Numbered from the stretch's first letter, positions 36,701 to 46,335 are shown. The stretch: 64,000 nucleotides of DNA from Azolla caroliniana (GCA_043228905.1 JBHGNT010000007.1:19840001-19904000), one strand, 5' to 3'. Notes: generated by a model not told the origin, from the sequence alone. A program made the numbers and translations.

Positions 36701-37905
36701 TCAAATATTGCATCAAAAACTTCTGGAAGCTGAGAATATGAGGAAACTCCCCTAGAATATCGTGAGTGCAAACCATCCAGCATGTTTAAGAAGAGTTAAC
36801 TGAAACGCGGAATTGTCATGAAAGCCTTGAAGTATGTTATTGGCAATAGTAAAATAGCAGTCAAGGGGCTTGAAATTCCACTAATGTTTAGCAAAATATC
36901 TTAAGATATTTTCCAACTATGATATTCATATTCCAGATTAGGATCCAACATTATGAGCTGCTGCAAGTGAAGCAAAGCATACCTAGCAAGGTGTATCACA
37001 TATGTTGATCCTGACCTAGAGAAGCTCATAATGTTGAACATTTATACATGGAACCTCATCTTTTCTAAGGTCATAATGTCGAGCACTGTACGGAAATTGG
37101 GATCTCTGCTACAGTCCAATATGTCTAAAACTTCTTGTGAATGTGTCTTTAAACATCTTGTACAATTTAATTGTTATATTGTTGTAGTTGTACTCCAAAC
37201 TATATTAACCACCTCTGCCATATCATTTTAGCAATACCCAAATTTATTGTGAATTTGATTCTCAACCTCGTATATGATTAACCTTCGTATTGTGGTAATT
37301 AATACTTCAGCTATGTTAACCACCTCCACCATATCCTTCTTACCAACACCAAAATGGAAAGAGGCAGAAATACATGCTTCTAATTTCGGGGCATACATGA
37401 AATTTTGTGTACTAACTTATACGCATTTCTTCATCAAAGATGCCAAATTCACCAATAAGCTAGACTCTAAACCATGAATCCTTACTGAAGTCGAGGCAAC
37501 AGGTTCATCAATTTCTACAGAGCTTGTGCATCATTTCGAGAAAGATACGCTCAAATTCAAAATCAAATCCAATTTCAAACCCTCTCTCTCAGGTTTTTTT
37601 TCCGTACTTTGATTTCTTCCTGAAAGATTATACCTACACGTTAAACCATGAATTTTTGTTGAACTGAAGGCAAGAAGGGCCAGTATCCTAGATCAATGTT
37701 ACAGAGCTTATGCATCATTTTGTAGAATATATGCTCAAAATAAAAATCAAAACAAAAACCAAAGATGAAATCCAATACAAATTCAAAATTTTCAAAATTT
37801 TCAAATTCCATTTCTCTCTCTATATAAATATATCTATCTATCTATCTCTCGGAGTTTTTGATTCATAATTACCCCGCGATCAGACCAAGCGAGAAGCGCC
37901 CTCAT
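12743..37905 (-). CDS. IFT122: Intraflagellar transport protein 122 (IFT-A core subunit), 22 exons
   Basis: IFT122 belongs to the IFT-A complex, which drives retrograde transport in cilia and flagella; in a seedless plant this means sperm flagella. Exons, 5' to 3': 37905-37873, 33861-33810, 33667-33584, 33334-33237, 32513-32442, 32333-32253, 32164-32069, 30287-30159, 30055-29966, 28248-28096, 27654-27571, 20964-20761, 20080-20000, 17275-17075, 16738-16538, 16432-16160, 15973-15680, 15367-15249, 15153-14943, 14233-13927, 13675-13410, 13180-12743. They sum to 3567 nt, 1188 aa, close to animal IFT122. Seen: N-terminal [12 protein letters not shown]40 repeats ([37 protein letters not shown]); a second beta-propeller to about residue 550 ([24 protein letters not shown]); then TPR-like helices ([32 protein letters not shown]). 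Two C-terminal Cys clusters lie at about 1003-1027 and 1146-1171 ([18 protein letters not shown]). Intron 11 has a GC donor and holds a nested gene. No frame break seen. The short first exon is the least certain. Confidence 0.95.
14320..14625 (+). mobile_element. LINE 3' tail fragment in IFT122 intron 19
   Basis: Carries the family signature in order: TGCTTCCCTCACTTTGGAGA, GGAGATCTTTCAAA, TAATCTCTTCCTTGATC, then TTTTGGTCTCTTAAAAGATG and a T-rich end. Antisense to IFT122 and well diverged from the RecQ-intron copies. A short internal duplication (AAGCAGAAGTTTCA) is visible. Confidence 0.7.
16459..16507. repeat. Tandem duplication of about 24 bp
   Basis: AAAATTTCAAAACACATCCC plus TAGG occurs twice in direct succession in IFT122 intron 15, just upstream (gene sense) of exon 16. 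Confidence 0.8.
17600..17912 (-). mobile_element. Degenerate Ty3/gypsy pol fragment in IFT122 intron 13
   Basis: On the minus strand the translation around 17610-17760 weakly follows the upstream part of a gypsy reverse transcriptase, with stops and frame changes. The better support is that the stretch is repeated in diverged form at about 19246-19642, where it joins a recognisable gypsy RT. Confidence 0.45.
18186..18213. repeat. (TGTGTTC)4 short tandem repeat
   Basis: Four direct copies of a 7-bp unit in IFT122 intron 13. Confidence 0.85.
18780..19642 (-). mobile_element. Degenerate Ty3/gypsy reverse-transcriptase fragment in IFT122 intron 13
   Basis: Read on the minus strand, 19330 to 18780 gives pieces in the right order for a gypsy [27 protein letters not shown] with the active-site DD at about 19130-19150, then KCGFFKS and [12 protein letters not shown]. 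Frameshifts and stops separate the pieces, so it is dead. It has the same orientation as IFT122. The block 19370-19642 resembles 17780-17912 and contains its own internal duplication (TTCCCATGTGTCCCAA appears twice). Confidence 0.7.
21090..21440 (+). mobile_element. LINE 3' tail copy in IFT122 intron 11
   Basis: Contains the tail signature in diverged form: GGTGCATCCCTTGCTTTGGA, ACCTCTCCATCTTGGATC, TCTTTCAAAGACAGAAATTT, GGCCATTTTGGCATCTTAAG and ACATTAATGTCTCTCTCTTCC. Antisense to IFT122. A C-terminal coding fragment of the same family follows directly. Confidence 0.75.
21441..22275 (+). mobile_element. LINE coding-end fragment plus 3' tail in IFT122 intron 11
   Basis: About 21441-22040 is colinear with the C-terminal coding part of the larger LINE copy at 53480-54050, for example GGAAGATGGCCCACTATA, ATGGAATACAAAGACCAATGG and GTGCTTGGGAGTGTTCTTGC. 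A shortened tail with CTCGGAGATCTCTCCATC follows. Stops and indels are frequent, so it is an old copy. Confidence 0.75.
22460..22575 (+). mobile_element. Short LINE 3' tail remnant
   Basis: Only the distal tail is left: TATAACCTTTTGTTCAATCT, GGCTATTTTGGCATTTTTAA, then TTTCTTTCTTTTTCTTTCTT. In IFT122 intron 11. Confidence 0.6.
23880..24790. repeat. GC-rich block bounded by CCGGTTYGG-rich segments
   Basis: Two segments, about 23890-24010 and 24575-24790, are dense in AACCGGTT, CGGTTCGGTT and their complements. Between them lies about 560 bp of GC-richer DNA with short open frames on both strands and no recognisable product. It sits in IFT122 intron 11, 360 bp upstream of the nested RRA gene. 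It may be a transposon with subterminal repeats; no clean terminal inverted repeats or target duplication could be fixed by eye. Confidence 0.5.
25148..26866 (+). CDS. RRA-type extensin arabinosyltransferase (GT77), nested in IFT122 intron 11
   Basis: RRA enzymes add a beta-arabinofuranose to the arabinose on hydroxyproline of extensins in the Golgi. Two exons, 25148-25291 and 25781-26866, give 409 aa; Arabidopsis RRA proteins are about 430. Exon 1 codes a short cytosolic end and one membrane segment (about residues 21-38, [17 protein letters not shown]), a type II signal anchor. A coiled-coil stem (about 57-92) follows, then the GT77 domain: [51 protein letters not shown] with the metal-binding DVD at 231-233, [47 protein letters not shown] and the C-terminal FPDGSE. 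Both splice sites are consensus with phase 0, and the acceptor has a long pyrimidine tract. The gene lies wholly inside an intron of IFT122 on the other strand. No defect seen. Confidence 0.95.
26858..26937. repeat. Short tandem repeat spanning the RRA stop codon
   Basis: GAGTCAGAGTGAGATTAT-like units follow each other from the last codons of the RRA gene into its 3' UTR, arranged as two larger units of about 40 bp. The stop codon TGA lies in the first unit. Confidence 0.8.
27015..27295 (+). mobile_element. LINE 3' tail copy downstream of RRA
   Basis: Tail signature in order: GCAGGTGCTTCCCGTGCTTC, AGAGACCTCTCCATTAT, TAGAGATCTTTTGGAGAC, GTTTGTTCTCAAAGGCGAGA, TAATCTTTTGTTTGGTCTTA, CTCTTAAAAGATGTTAATAT and ATCTTTGTCTCT. 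Starts about 150 bp after the RRA stop and has the same orientation as RRA. Confidence 0.8.
33915..34080 (+). mobile_element. LINE 3' tail remnant in IFT122 intron 1
   Basis: Distal tail only: ATGAGACAACATTTCAAGGT, GTAATCTCTCATTC, CAGCCTTCTTAAAACACATT and TCCTTCTTTCTTTC. It lies directly in front of a longer copy of the same family and has the same orientation. Confidence 0.75.
34085..35345 (+). mobile_element. 5'-truncated LINE: C-terminal coding part plus 3' tail, IFT122 intron 1
   Basis: 34140-34960 is colinear with the C-terminal coding region of the copy at 53270-54090: CCTATAATCATCGAG, TGTATCCAACG, TATTATTAACTTGGAAAACA, AGATGGCCCATTATAAGACA. The full tail follows, from GGCCATTATCTCCCGCC through GGTCTTATAGGCCATTTTGG to TATCTTTCTTTCTT. 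Stops break the frame. Antisense to IFT122. Confidence 0.85.
35690..36290. repeat. Diverged tandem duplication, unit about 300 bp
   Basis: Two successive blocks share TTTATTTCATTGTACTTTGA / TTATGTTATTGTACTTAAAT, TTGTCTTTCATCTTCTTCCC and AGCTCAYTCCAAA with ACCAAGGTATAC. Each also holds a LINE-tail-like stretch (GGTCASTTTGKCSTTTTGA). In IFT122 intron 1. Confidence 0.7.
37465..37770. repeat. Diverged direct duplication, unit about 175 bp, IFT122 intron 1
   Basis: TAAACCATGAATYYTT, AGAGCTTRTGCATCATTT and ATGCTCAAA-type strings occur in the same order at about 37470-37555 and 37645-37745. Confidence 0.6.
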
Positions 37906-37955
37906 GGAATTGCGGATAGTTAATTGGGCAGAAAGGAAGGATTTGAGAAATCTGT

Positions 37956-37956
<1 letters not shown>

Positions 37957-37986
<30 letters not shown>
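37957..37986. repeat. (TAG)10 trinucleotide repeat in the IFT122 leader region
   Basis: Ten perfect TAG units on the + strand, (CTA)10 in gene sense, ending 52 bp upstream of the IFT122 start codon. Probably transcribed as 5' UTR. A CT/GA tract lies further out at 38067-38083. Confidence 0.9.
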
Positions 37987-38231
37987 GAAAGATCTGTGGC
38001 AGGAGGGAGTCAGGTAAAACAAAAGGGAAGAGGAACGTAGAAGAAAGAAAGGTTTCTTGCAAGGTGGTCTCTCTCTCTCTCTCTTCATTGGCCAAATTTG
38101 GTCTTAGAAGACGTTAATGTTTCTTTCTTTCTCTCTCTCTTTACTAAATTTAATGACTTTTTGTGGGCCTAAATAATGGCTTCTCACGGGCCAAATTTGG
38201 TCTAAATTTGGTCTTAGAACACATGAATATA

Positions 38232-38234
<3 letters not shown>

Positions 38235-38280
<46 letters not shown>
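38235..38280. repeat. (CT)23 microsatellite
   Basis: Uninterrupted CT run, directly preceded by a LINE-tail-like string (GGTCTTAGAACACATGAATA TATCTTT). It may be the expanded tail of a LINE copy. A second, shorter tail of this kind ends near 38140. Confidence 0.85.
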
Positions 38281-38285
<5 letters not shown>

Positions 38286-38311
38286 TTTTTCAGTAAATAA
38301 TGGCTTTCATA

Positions 38312-38840
38312 TAGAACCCTTTTAGGGAGCTAAATAGTACTCCACGACGACTAACAATTGGCAACGGTTTGGTTTTGGTTTGAACTGAACGGTTTGGTTT
38401 GGTTTGGTTACTAAAGAAGAAAACACCACCATGGCGCGACTAACTTACAAGCTACTACAATGTAGAGAACCCTTTTAAGGAGCTAAATACTACTCCACGA
38501 CGACTAACAATCGGCAACGGCTTGGTTTTGGTTTGAACTGAATGGTTTGGTTTGGTTTGGTTACTAAAGAAGAAAACACCACCATGGCGCGACTAGCTTA
38601 CAAGCTACTACAATGTATAGAACCCTTTTAGGGAGCTAAATACTACTCTACTACGACTAACAATCGGCAACGGTTTGGTTTGGGTTTGAACTGAACGGTT
38701 TGGTTTGGTTTCATTACTAAAGAAGAAAACACCACCATAGCGCGACTAACTTACAAGCTACTACAAAGTATAGAACCCTTTTTAGGGAGCTAAATACTAC
38801 TCTACTACGACTAACAATCGGCAACGGCTTGGTTTGGTTT
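38312..38840. repeat. Tandem array, unit 153 bp, about 3.5 copies
   Basis: Unit landmarks repeat at a constant 153-bp distance: GAACCCTTTTAGGGAGCTAA, CGGCAACGGTTTGG, GAAAACACCACCATGGCGCG (ATG at 38431 and 38584, ATA at 38737) and ACAAGCTACTACAA. The last unit is cut short and runs into GGTTTGG-rich DNA. The copies are nearly identical. Confidence 0.9.
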
Positions 38841-39260
38841 GAACTAAACCGAACCGTGAAGCCACATTAAAACGGTTTGGTTCAAGTTCAGTTTTTTTTT
38901 TTTTAACGGTTTGGTTCGGTTTGGGGGTTGAACGGTTTAGTTTGGTTTAAACATTTTCATAGTTTTTAATTTATTTATTTTTAAAATTAACATCATTTAT
39001 AAGCCTAATTCTCACATTTTAGGAAAACTCTTTAAAATATTGAGAAATTAAAATTTAAAATAATATTATTAATTAATTAATTAATTTTTTTATTTTTGAC
39101 CTAAGTTTAAAACCGAAACCGAACCACAGAACCGTAGTATTAACAGTTTAATGGTTTAACGGTTTGGTTTAAACGGTTTCAGTTTAACATAGTTTCGTGG
39201 TTCGGTTCAAGTTTCAAAATTTTTAAACGGTTCGGTTTTGACACTCTCCAACCGAACCAT
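38841..39260. repeat. GGTTCGGTTT-rich segment with an AT-rich centre
   Basis: Two arms dense in GGTTYGGTTT and its complement (about 38845-38955 and 39110-39250) flank about 150 bp of AT-rich DNA. The composition resembles the CCGGTTYGG segments near 24 kb. Possibly a mobile element with subterminal repeats. Confidence 0.55.
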
Positions 39261-40449
39261 TGTCAATCGTTAACTACAACTACAAACTTAATGCCACCCT
39301 ACACACCAATTCAGATGGCGAAGAATATGATGATATGTGACCTTGCAGAGTTTTCTCTCTCTCTCTCTCTTCATGGTTTGAGATTTCGTGATTTCTCTCG
39401 CATTGTCAATTCCACAGAACAAGTCCTTTTAACTTTACAACATATTTTCTCTCCACAACTTGCAAATCAAAAGTGAAGGCATTCCGCATATTCCAATTGA
39501 ACCATGGCCCCCAATACCTCAAGAACTCAACAATAATTTGGAAATGACATCGGTTCATTTGTTCTCCATATGTGCAATAACCCAACTTAAAGAAGATAAG
39601 CTTACTCTAGTTAGAGACATCCACACTAAATTGATACACCTCCAAACCATCCTATCGATCGAGCATGAAAGAAATCGATGTCTATTATGTTCCAATTCCA
39701 CCGAACAAAAGAAACACATTCCTCTAGCAATGTTTCTACTTTTTTAATGCATCACCAATGGTAAAGCTCCAACCATAACTCTCCAAATGAATACCTTAGC
39801 TTGTAGCATCAATTGAGAACACAAACCTTCCTTGATCACATAAAACCACAAAGTAATGGGCTTACTGTCATGGGCATGACAACAGTCATGTCATGATTCG
39901 AACTCTTAACCTATTGTATTTAAGATTCGATATATTTTAACCAATACATCCAACACATAACCATGTTACTTTACTAGATTATTGTAGATTATCTATTCTA
40001 CATGTAAGATTTTAGAAGCTTCCAAAAAGCTCCAGAACCTAGAACATTCTAGAAGCTTGTGCATGAAAATGAGTCTTTGCATGGAGCTACATTTAGAGCC
40101 CATAAACATGTATAAATACATGTGTTCACCTTGGCCTTAGTCAAGGTGAACAACACCAGTTACGGAATCATAATTCAGTTCTTGTTCTCTTGACTACTTT
40201 CTCTCTCTCTCTCTTATTATCTTGTCTATGATCTCTCTCTCTCACTCTCTTAGTATTGAGCCTCGTCTACTTGTCTGTGACACTTACGAAAACCTCATAT
40301 CTGTATAAATCTTTCTTCCATCCACTTATGTTTGTCAATCAACTTGTGATAAGCATTGTCTATTGAGGTCATAGTCAATCTCCTGTTTCCAACAAACTTC
40401 CAATCAAAATCTTAAGATCCGCCATCTAAATTAGGAATTGGCTCATACG

Positions 40450-42236
40450 AAGATAATAATTCTTGCAACTTATCCTAAATAAAGGTATAACCTTTTGGAA
40501 TACAAAATGTTGATCTTGTTGTTCAAAAGGCCATTAATCTTCTTTGTGACACCAACATCGCATCCCCTAATTGTTATCAAACCCAATCTAGCCATTCGAT
40601 TTAATTGACAGTTGAGAAGTTGTTTACCTTCCCACCTCAACAACCTTGATGGCGCAAAAACCTCCAAATTTTGTAATGAATTGGCACATCTCATTTCTTG
40701 TGGAGGGTGTCATTGCACAAAATCAATATATTTTGCCAATATGTCAACAAATGATTAACTATCATAGACCCTACGCATTTGACATCCCTTTTAGAATTAA
40801 TGACGTTACACCAATTAGCTTCAATTGTCATGTTTCCAAGCTTAATTCATATCTGCTCTATAAAGTATGCCACCATTTTTATCCAAGGTTGTAGACCCTC
40901 AAACATAAATAGAATGAAAGCAAATCGATGAGCCACCATATGATCATGTAAATTCAATATCGATGCCCCACCAACATGCTTCGGAGTACAAACATGATCC
41001 CATGCCAACCACAACAATGCACTTTTTCCTTTTCTTTTCCATAACAACATCCACATTGAGTGTGACACCATTTCAAGAGCTTTCTTGGAACATGGTAGCA
41101 TAGTATGAACCATACGTGCCATATATGCATTCGCATTCGTGAATGTTTCAATCATTCGCATAAGAAAAATACCCTCCAAGAATGATAAATACCATACTTT
41201 TGGATTAACTATTTATTATGAGGTAAATAAGCCTAAATAATGAAAAAAAAACAAAAAAAAACCGCAAGAATGTTTGAATGACATTTGCATTCATTTTCCA
41301 ACGTAGGAAAATGAATGTTATGCTAGACGAACACAAATTGTACGTACTATGCATGACAGTAAAAGAAGATAATAAGACACCATAGAGATCATAATTGATT
41401 GGACCACCTTAAGCCGTACATGAAAAGGCCTGAATTGAGACCTCCAATACATCATTTTATCCTCCAACCTTTTGGATTCCCACTCAATAAGTTTCACATG
41501 AGAAATTTTCACCCCGATTGGATATCCAAGGTGACGACAAATCATACCATGATGTACTATCCTTCACGACCACCCCAACCCTAATACATCTTATTCTATA
41601 CATGAAATGAGGAAAGATTTATGCATATTAATTCTAAAACTTGAAGCATTTGAAAACAGTTCCCACACATCTCTTGTCTTACTAAAACTTTCCCGATTAG
41701 GTGCCAAAAACATGATATGATTATCTATGAGAGCTTGAACAATACATGGCTTCCTTGAGGGCAACCTTAATCCAAGTAATTTTTCCTCCATGACCACATT
41801 GTGTAACTTAACAAGAATATGACGTGTCACAATAGTGAATAGTAAAGAACTAATTTTGCATCATTGTCTAATTGATCTCCGAATGGAAATAAGTTGTGTT
41901 ACTCCTCCATTAAACGTCACATGTGAAATTGAACCATCCCCTAATGTGTATATCAACTTAGACATACAATCACCAAAACCCATACGGGAGATCAACGAAT
42001 TTATAAATGACCAATCCACATATCATAGGTTTTCTTGATATCCAATCGTAACAACATTAATTCTTGTTTATACTCCTTTGCATAGTCAATTGTCATTTGA
42101 ACATTTAAAGTATTATGTAAAATGTCTCTTTTTGTTAAGAACCCATATTGAACATTATGAATAATAGAATATTATGTAATATATTGGCCATCAATTTTGC
42201 AAAAATCTTGTACATTCCCTCCACAAATGAAATAAG
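40450..42236 (-). pseudogene. Decayed L1-type LINE reverse transcriptase
   Basis: On the minus strand, fragments in the order of a plant L1 RT: ISFVEGMYKIFAKLMANIL (about 42230-42170), RLDIKKTYDMWIGHFI, VTFNGGVTQL, VRHIL/LGLRLPSRKPCIVQALID with the active site degraded to DN (about 41720-41740), WRSQFRPFHVRLKVVQSIM, then the C-terminal LLWLAWDHVCTPKHVGGASI near 40960-41040. Many stops and frame changes, so it is dead. A MITE-like insert lies within it near 41097-41354 and a probable solo LTR borders it at 42237. It differs from the RecQ-intron LINE family. Confidence 0.75.
41097..41354. mobile_element. MITE-like element, copy 1, inside the L1 pseudogene
   Basis: Begins ATAGTATGAACCATACGTGC and ends GTACGTACTAT, giving short inverted ends (ATAGTAYG). 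It separates L1 coding pieces that are adjacent in intact L1 proteins. A related copy lies at about 46336-46585. Confidence 0.6.
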
Positions 42237-42776
42237 TGTTGGGAAATCGATCCCTCCGGATGGGATCCGGTGATGAATAAATAGGAAGCCGGTGAGAACC
42301 GGGAGAAAGCCGGTGAGAACTGGAAGAGAAAACATATCTGTAAATATGTTTTATCTTTTTTTCGACTAAGTCTATTGAGGTTATATTTGTAAATAGCCCT
42401 AAGTTCATATAAGTATAAATATGACTTAGGGCAATCACTTTAAGTGTGGTCGTATTGTTGTTGTAACTGTTGTATAATAAGCGAGAGAGAGAGAGTGTGT
42501 GATATATAGAGTGATACTTTGTTGTAACCGCCGCTTTGCGAGGAAACAGAGCTCAAGGTCGTTGCCTCAGAGTCTCCGATTGTACTCTCCTTGTTATTCA
42601 TAGTGATAGTTTGGAGTCTGTGGGCTCCCGTGGTTTTTCCCTATTAGGGTTTTCCACGTAAACATACCGTGTATTTCCTTTTGCACTCTCCATTTCCCAT
42701 TTCGGTGATTCACTCCTTTCTAGAAGTGATTCAAGACTCGATTGTGGCCGAGCAATATTCCGCGCAATTCCTATCA
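42237..42776. mobile_element. Probable solo LTR (Copia-like)
   Basis: Starts TGTTGGGAAATC and ends CCTATCA (TG...CA). It is flanked on both sides by the 5-bp string ATAAG, a possible target duplication. Internal TATTAGGGTTTTCCACGTAA is a motif I know from Copia LTRs. No primer-binding site or internal region follows. Ends and superfamily are by eye; a 5-bp AT-rich match can be chance. Confidence 0.5.
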
Positions 42777-43255
42777 ATAAGCCTCTTGTTAAGCGCTTGG
42801 ATCACACCACGACCGGTAATGAAGAAGAGTGCATCGACAAGGACGTAGTATGGCTAAAGGACCTACGAAGAGGGAACGACAAGAGGAAAGAGGACTAAGG
42901 GACACCTAAGTGTGAAAGGTCCACGCCCTAAATGTAAATGCTATATAAAGCACATAGTGGTGGCTTTGTAAGGGTTCTTCCATTTGTAAAGATCTCCCTA
43001 TTGATTAAGAGCTAGAGTTTCCTCTCCTCCTTCTTGTAATGTTTAAGCTTAAGAGAGATTAGTGAAATGTTTAGTTAGAGAACACTAATCTCTCTTCCTT
43101 GTTGGTGCCAGACCTCTTAGCAAAGAGGGTTAATAAACATATTCATTACTCTTATTGTCTATATTCATTACCCTATTGTCTATATTCATTACCCTATTGT
43201 CTATGAGAGTGAGCTTGAGAGAGTGAGAGAGATATCGTGCTTAATAATCTATTAA

Positions 43256-43534
43256 TTGTTAAGTGAGTGTGAGGCTCAGAGGTGTCTGACAACCATCTCC
43301 ACCCGATTCACCATCAAAAGGGTATACGCCGGTTCGAACTCCGCAAATGACATCGAGGAGTTAACTCCATCGATGCATGGATCCTACACACCTCCACTGA
43401 GAAAAGGAAAGATGGAGAAGGCACATTTGTCAAAGGCTTTATCAAACCAATCTTCCATAAATGAGGCATTTCTCTCTATGTCCACGCCTTCTAAAATAAA
43501 GGGCCTCTCCCTCATCACAATGTGGTCACCCTAG
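43256..43534 (+). other. Unassigned 92-codon open frame
   Basis: An open frame downstream of the solo LTR with no recognisable family and no visible gene context. Composition is ordinary. It may be a remnant of LTR-element internal sequence. I do not claim it is a gene. Confidence 0.15.
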
Positions 43535-44219
43535 TGATAAGTTATTAACACTACTTATAACACCACATCTTGGGTTTGAAACCTAATTTACTCACCTCTA
43601 TTACTCCATAGATATGTCTTATGTCATTAGATGCCACTGTGGAATTTTGGGATTGAACCCATGACTAGTTTGTCTCTATTGGGAAACTTAGGGATTGAAC
43701 CCATGACCAGTTTGTCTCCATTGGGAAACTTACCAACTGAGATACATACATACATCTAATTACAAAAATACTCAGAATGAGGTATATATACATCTCATGT
43801 GCAACGGTGTACATGTGTGAGGAGAATAAAGGTACAAGGATATAAGTCCTATATTAAATGTACTTAGGAGTGAAGGATCTAGAATGTATCCCTCTTAAGT
43901 ACAAGGTCCTGTTTAAGGCTTTAAGGTCAACACACTAACTAGATTCTATTTATGTAACTACTAAGTTACATAATTGACAAATATAACTAAACTTAGTTGA
44001 GCTTGATATCTCAACAATTTTCTTTTCTTCTCTCAATGGTGGGCTCTTATTAGACTTATCGGCAACATGAGGTCATTGGTTCGAATATTGATGCTTTAGG
44101 TATGTATGTGTCTCTTGAGCTAACGTTTTATATAATCGGTGTCTTGAACTTATAACCTTGTCACATCCAAATAGTCAATGCATGGTAGCCATCTCCAACC
44201 GATGTAAGGTTTGTATTTT

Positions 44220-45320
44220 AACTTTGCGATTGGCCTCATAACCATCTCAACAAAATAGTGGTCTCTATTTTATTTACCTCAATGAAGTTCCACTTTTGAT
44301 CTTCCAAATCAATGGTCTCTAGTATTCTCCTTATCTTAAATAAGTTCAACTTTTGGTTTCTCATTGGTCATATTTGGTTTCTTGAGGACCAAAATGGTGG
44401 CCTTTATTCTCTTTATCTCATGGGCCAAATTTGGCCTTAGAAGATGTTAATATATGTTTCTTTTCTTTCTTCTTGCTTTCTCAATTGAGTTCTACTTTTG
44501 GTCTTGGAAAATCTCTTAAATATTTCAAGTGATGCTATGAATTATGTAGTTATTGAGGAAAGGTTAGTGGAACTAGTAAGGAAGAAGTGAGAAGCTACCA
44601 AAGGACAAGTTTAAAATGTCACATTGCAAACATCAAACTTAATGTTTGATCCAATATGATTCCTGAAAGCTTATTAATCATATTCAACCTTATCTCATTA
44701 CTACCATGAATATTAACTCTCGTAGAGGATTGACACTCTTTTTCACTCAATCACACAAGATAGGTATTCAAGTTGCAATGTGGCATCAAAATCAATCGAA
44801 TGTAAAGGCATGTATGGTATGCGAGGAAGGGTTTAGTAGTGGAGGATGAATATCACTTGCTTTTTACATGCTCTGCATATAATGCAATTTGCAAAAACTA
44901 TGATGACATATATAAGAGGGGATGATGGCATGCGTGTCACACTAAAGACAACGCCTAGAAGGTTGAGCTCATATGGCTTATGATTTATTCACAATTGAAA
45001 CTTTGAGTTTTGAATTATGAATATCCCTTCATAGGAATGAGACACACGTGAAGAGAACTTGTGTACTTAGGTCCCATGGGTCCATGTTGGCCTCTCTATG
45101 GACACTACAAAATATATAATCTAATCTAATGAGCCATATTTGACCTTTGAGGGATCAAATTGGTGGTCACTAGTGTTCTCTTTATCTCAATTAAGTTCAA
45201 CGTTTGGTCTCTCATTGGTCATGGCCTCATCAAGATCAAAATGGTAGTCTCTATTCTCGTTATCTCAATTAAGTTTCACTTTTGGTCGTGCATTGGTTAT
45301 ATTTGACCTCTCATGGTGAT
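44220..45320. repeat. Scattered 75-bp repeat family plus LINE-tail pieces
   Basis: TATCTCAATTAAGTTCMACTT TTGGTCT-like units, separated by CAAAATGGTGGTCTCTATTC, occur three to four times at 44230-44520 and two to three times at 45130-45310. At 44395-44480 a piece with GGCCTTAGAAGATGTTAATA and TTTCTTTTCTTTCTTC resembles the LINE tail. Confidence 0.6.
44650..44935 (+). mobile_element. C-terminal fragment of another LINE (Cys/His knuckle)
   Basis: Read in broken frame it gives SRRGLTLFFTQSHKIGIQVAMW, then C-x2-C followed by EDEYHLLFTCSAYNAI. This is the usual knuckle at the end of LINE ORF2 proteins (EHxLxxCxxY). It contains stops. Different from the family in the RecQ introns. Confidence 0.55.
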
Positions 45321-46007
45321 ATCAAAAATATGTTTATCTATCTCTAGTTTAATGTTATACTTTTTTGGGTTTCGGTTATTTTCTTGAATACGTAATACAA
45401 ATATAATGTTGTGTTACACGTGTCACTTTAATAATGTCACATTAAGATTTACCACCAATCATATGATGTATTACAAAACAAATGTGAGTGTGTATCATAT
45501 TTTATCTCAATGACTTCAAAACCCACACAAAATGCTCATAAGTCTGACCAAGAATTTTAGGCACCTTTGTCCCTAGCAAGTTACCTATCAACGTAACGCA
45601 AACTTTATGGTGGGTGCTCACCTGAGATGTTAAAGTGCTCATTTATAGTTTGCATGAGATGTTGAAAAGTTGATCCGCAAGGAGTTTTAGGAAACCTTGT
45701 TTAGAAACAATAATACTGTAATGCAACATAAAAAAGAAAAAGTGTATGTATGTATAACACACTATCTTAGAGACATAAAAGCTCAAACAAAATGGCCAAT
45801 AAGTTTTGGGCAACCGGTTTATCAAACAATGTTCGGCATCAACATGCACAAGGCTTCAATATTCACATGAATTATTTTCAAAAGCTATGAACCTTTGCGT
45901 CAAACAAATTGTGGCGTAAAATACGACACACACGATGCTTGTAGAGTTGACAAAGGATGTTAGAAAGTTCGACTACACGACTTTGGCTCAAACTGATTGT
46001 CACTTGC

Positions 46008-46080
46008 CCTCACCTTCACCTTTGCCTTGACCCTTGACATGGACCTTGACCTTGACTTGCATCTTGACCTTAACCTTGGA
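46008..46080. repeat. Degenerate CCTTGA hexamer repeat
   Basis: About ten imperfect (A)CCTTGAC modules in a row. On the minus strand it makes an Arg/Ser/Lys-rich open frame that is only a product of the repeat. Confidence 0.8.
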
Positions 46081-46335
46081 TTTGGGTTAGTTTTCAGGAT
46101 GAATTTGTGGTCGTGACTCGTAATGGACCCTTGTGTAGATGGGAGAGGCCTATATCGATTGCTATAGAACGAACAATGCCAATGCCCCACGAGGCACCAC
46201 ATCCCACACTCGAGAGAGTGTATAAGAGGCGATCGAAGGTTCTTCTGTCGGGTCCGGCCCGGTCTGGTCCCAAGGGCCACCCCACATTTGTTGGTGTTGG
46301 TCTCTGAGATTCCTATATACTCTTTAAAGACTTTA

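Noticed and set aside
36465-36776. 103-codon minus-strand open frame in IFT122 intron 1
   Set aside because: No recognisable domain; the IFT122 reading frame is complete without it.
46107-46307. 66-codon open frame in a GC-richer patch before RecQ
   Set aside because: No motif, no homologue known to me, no splice partner; possibly a retroelement scrap.
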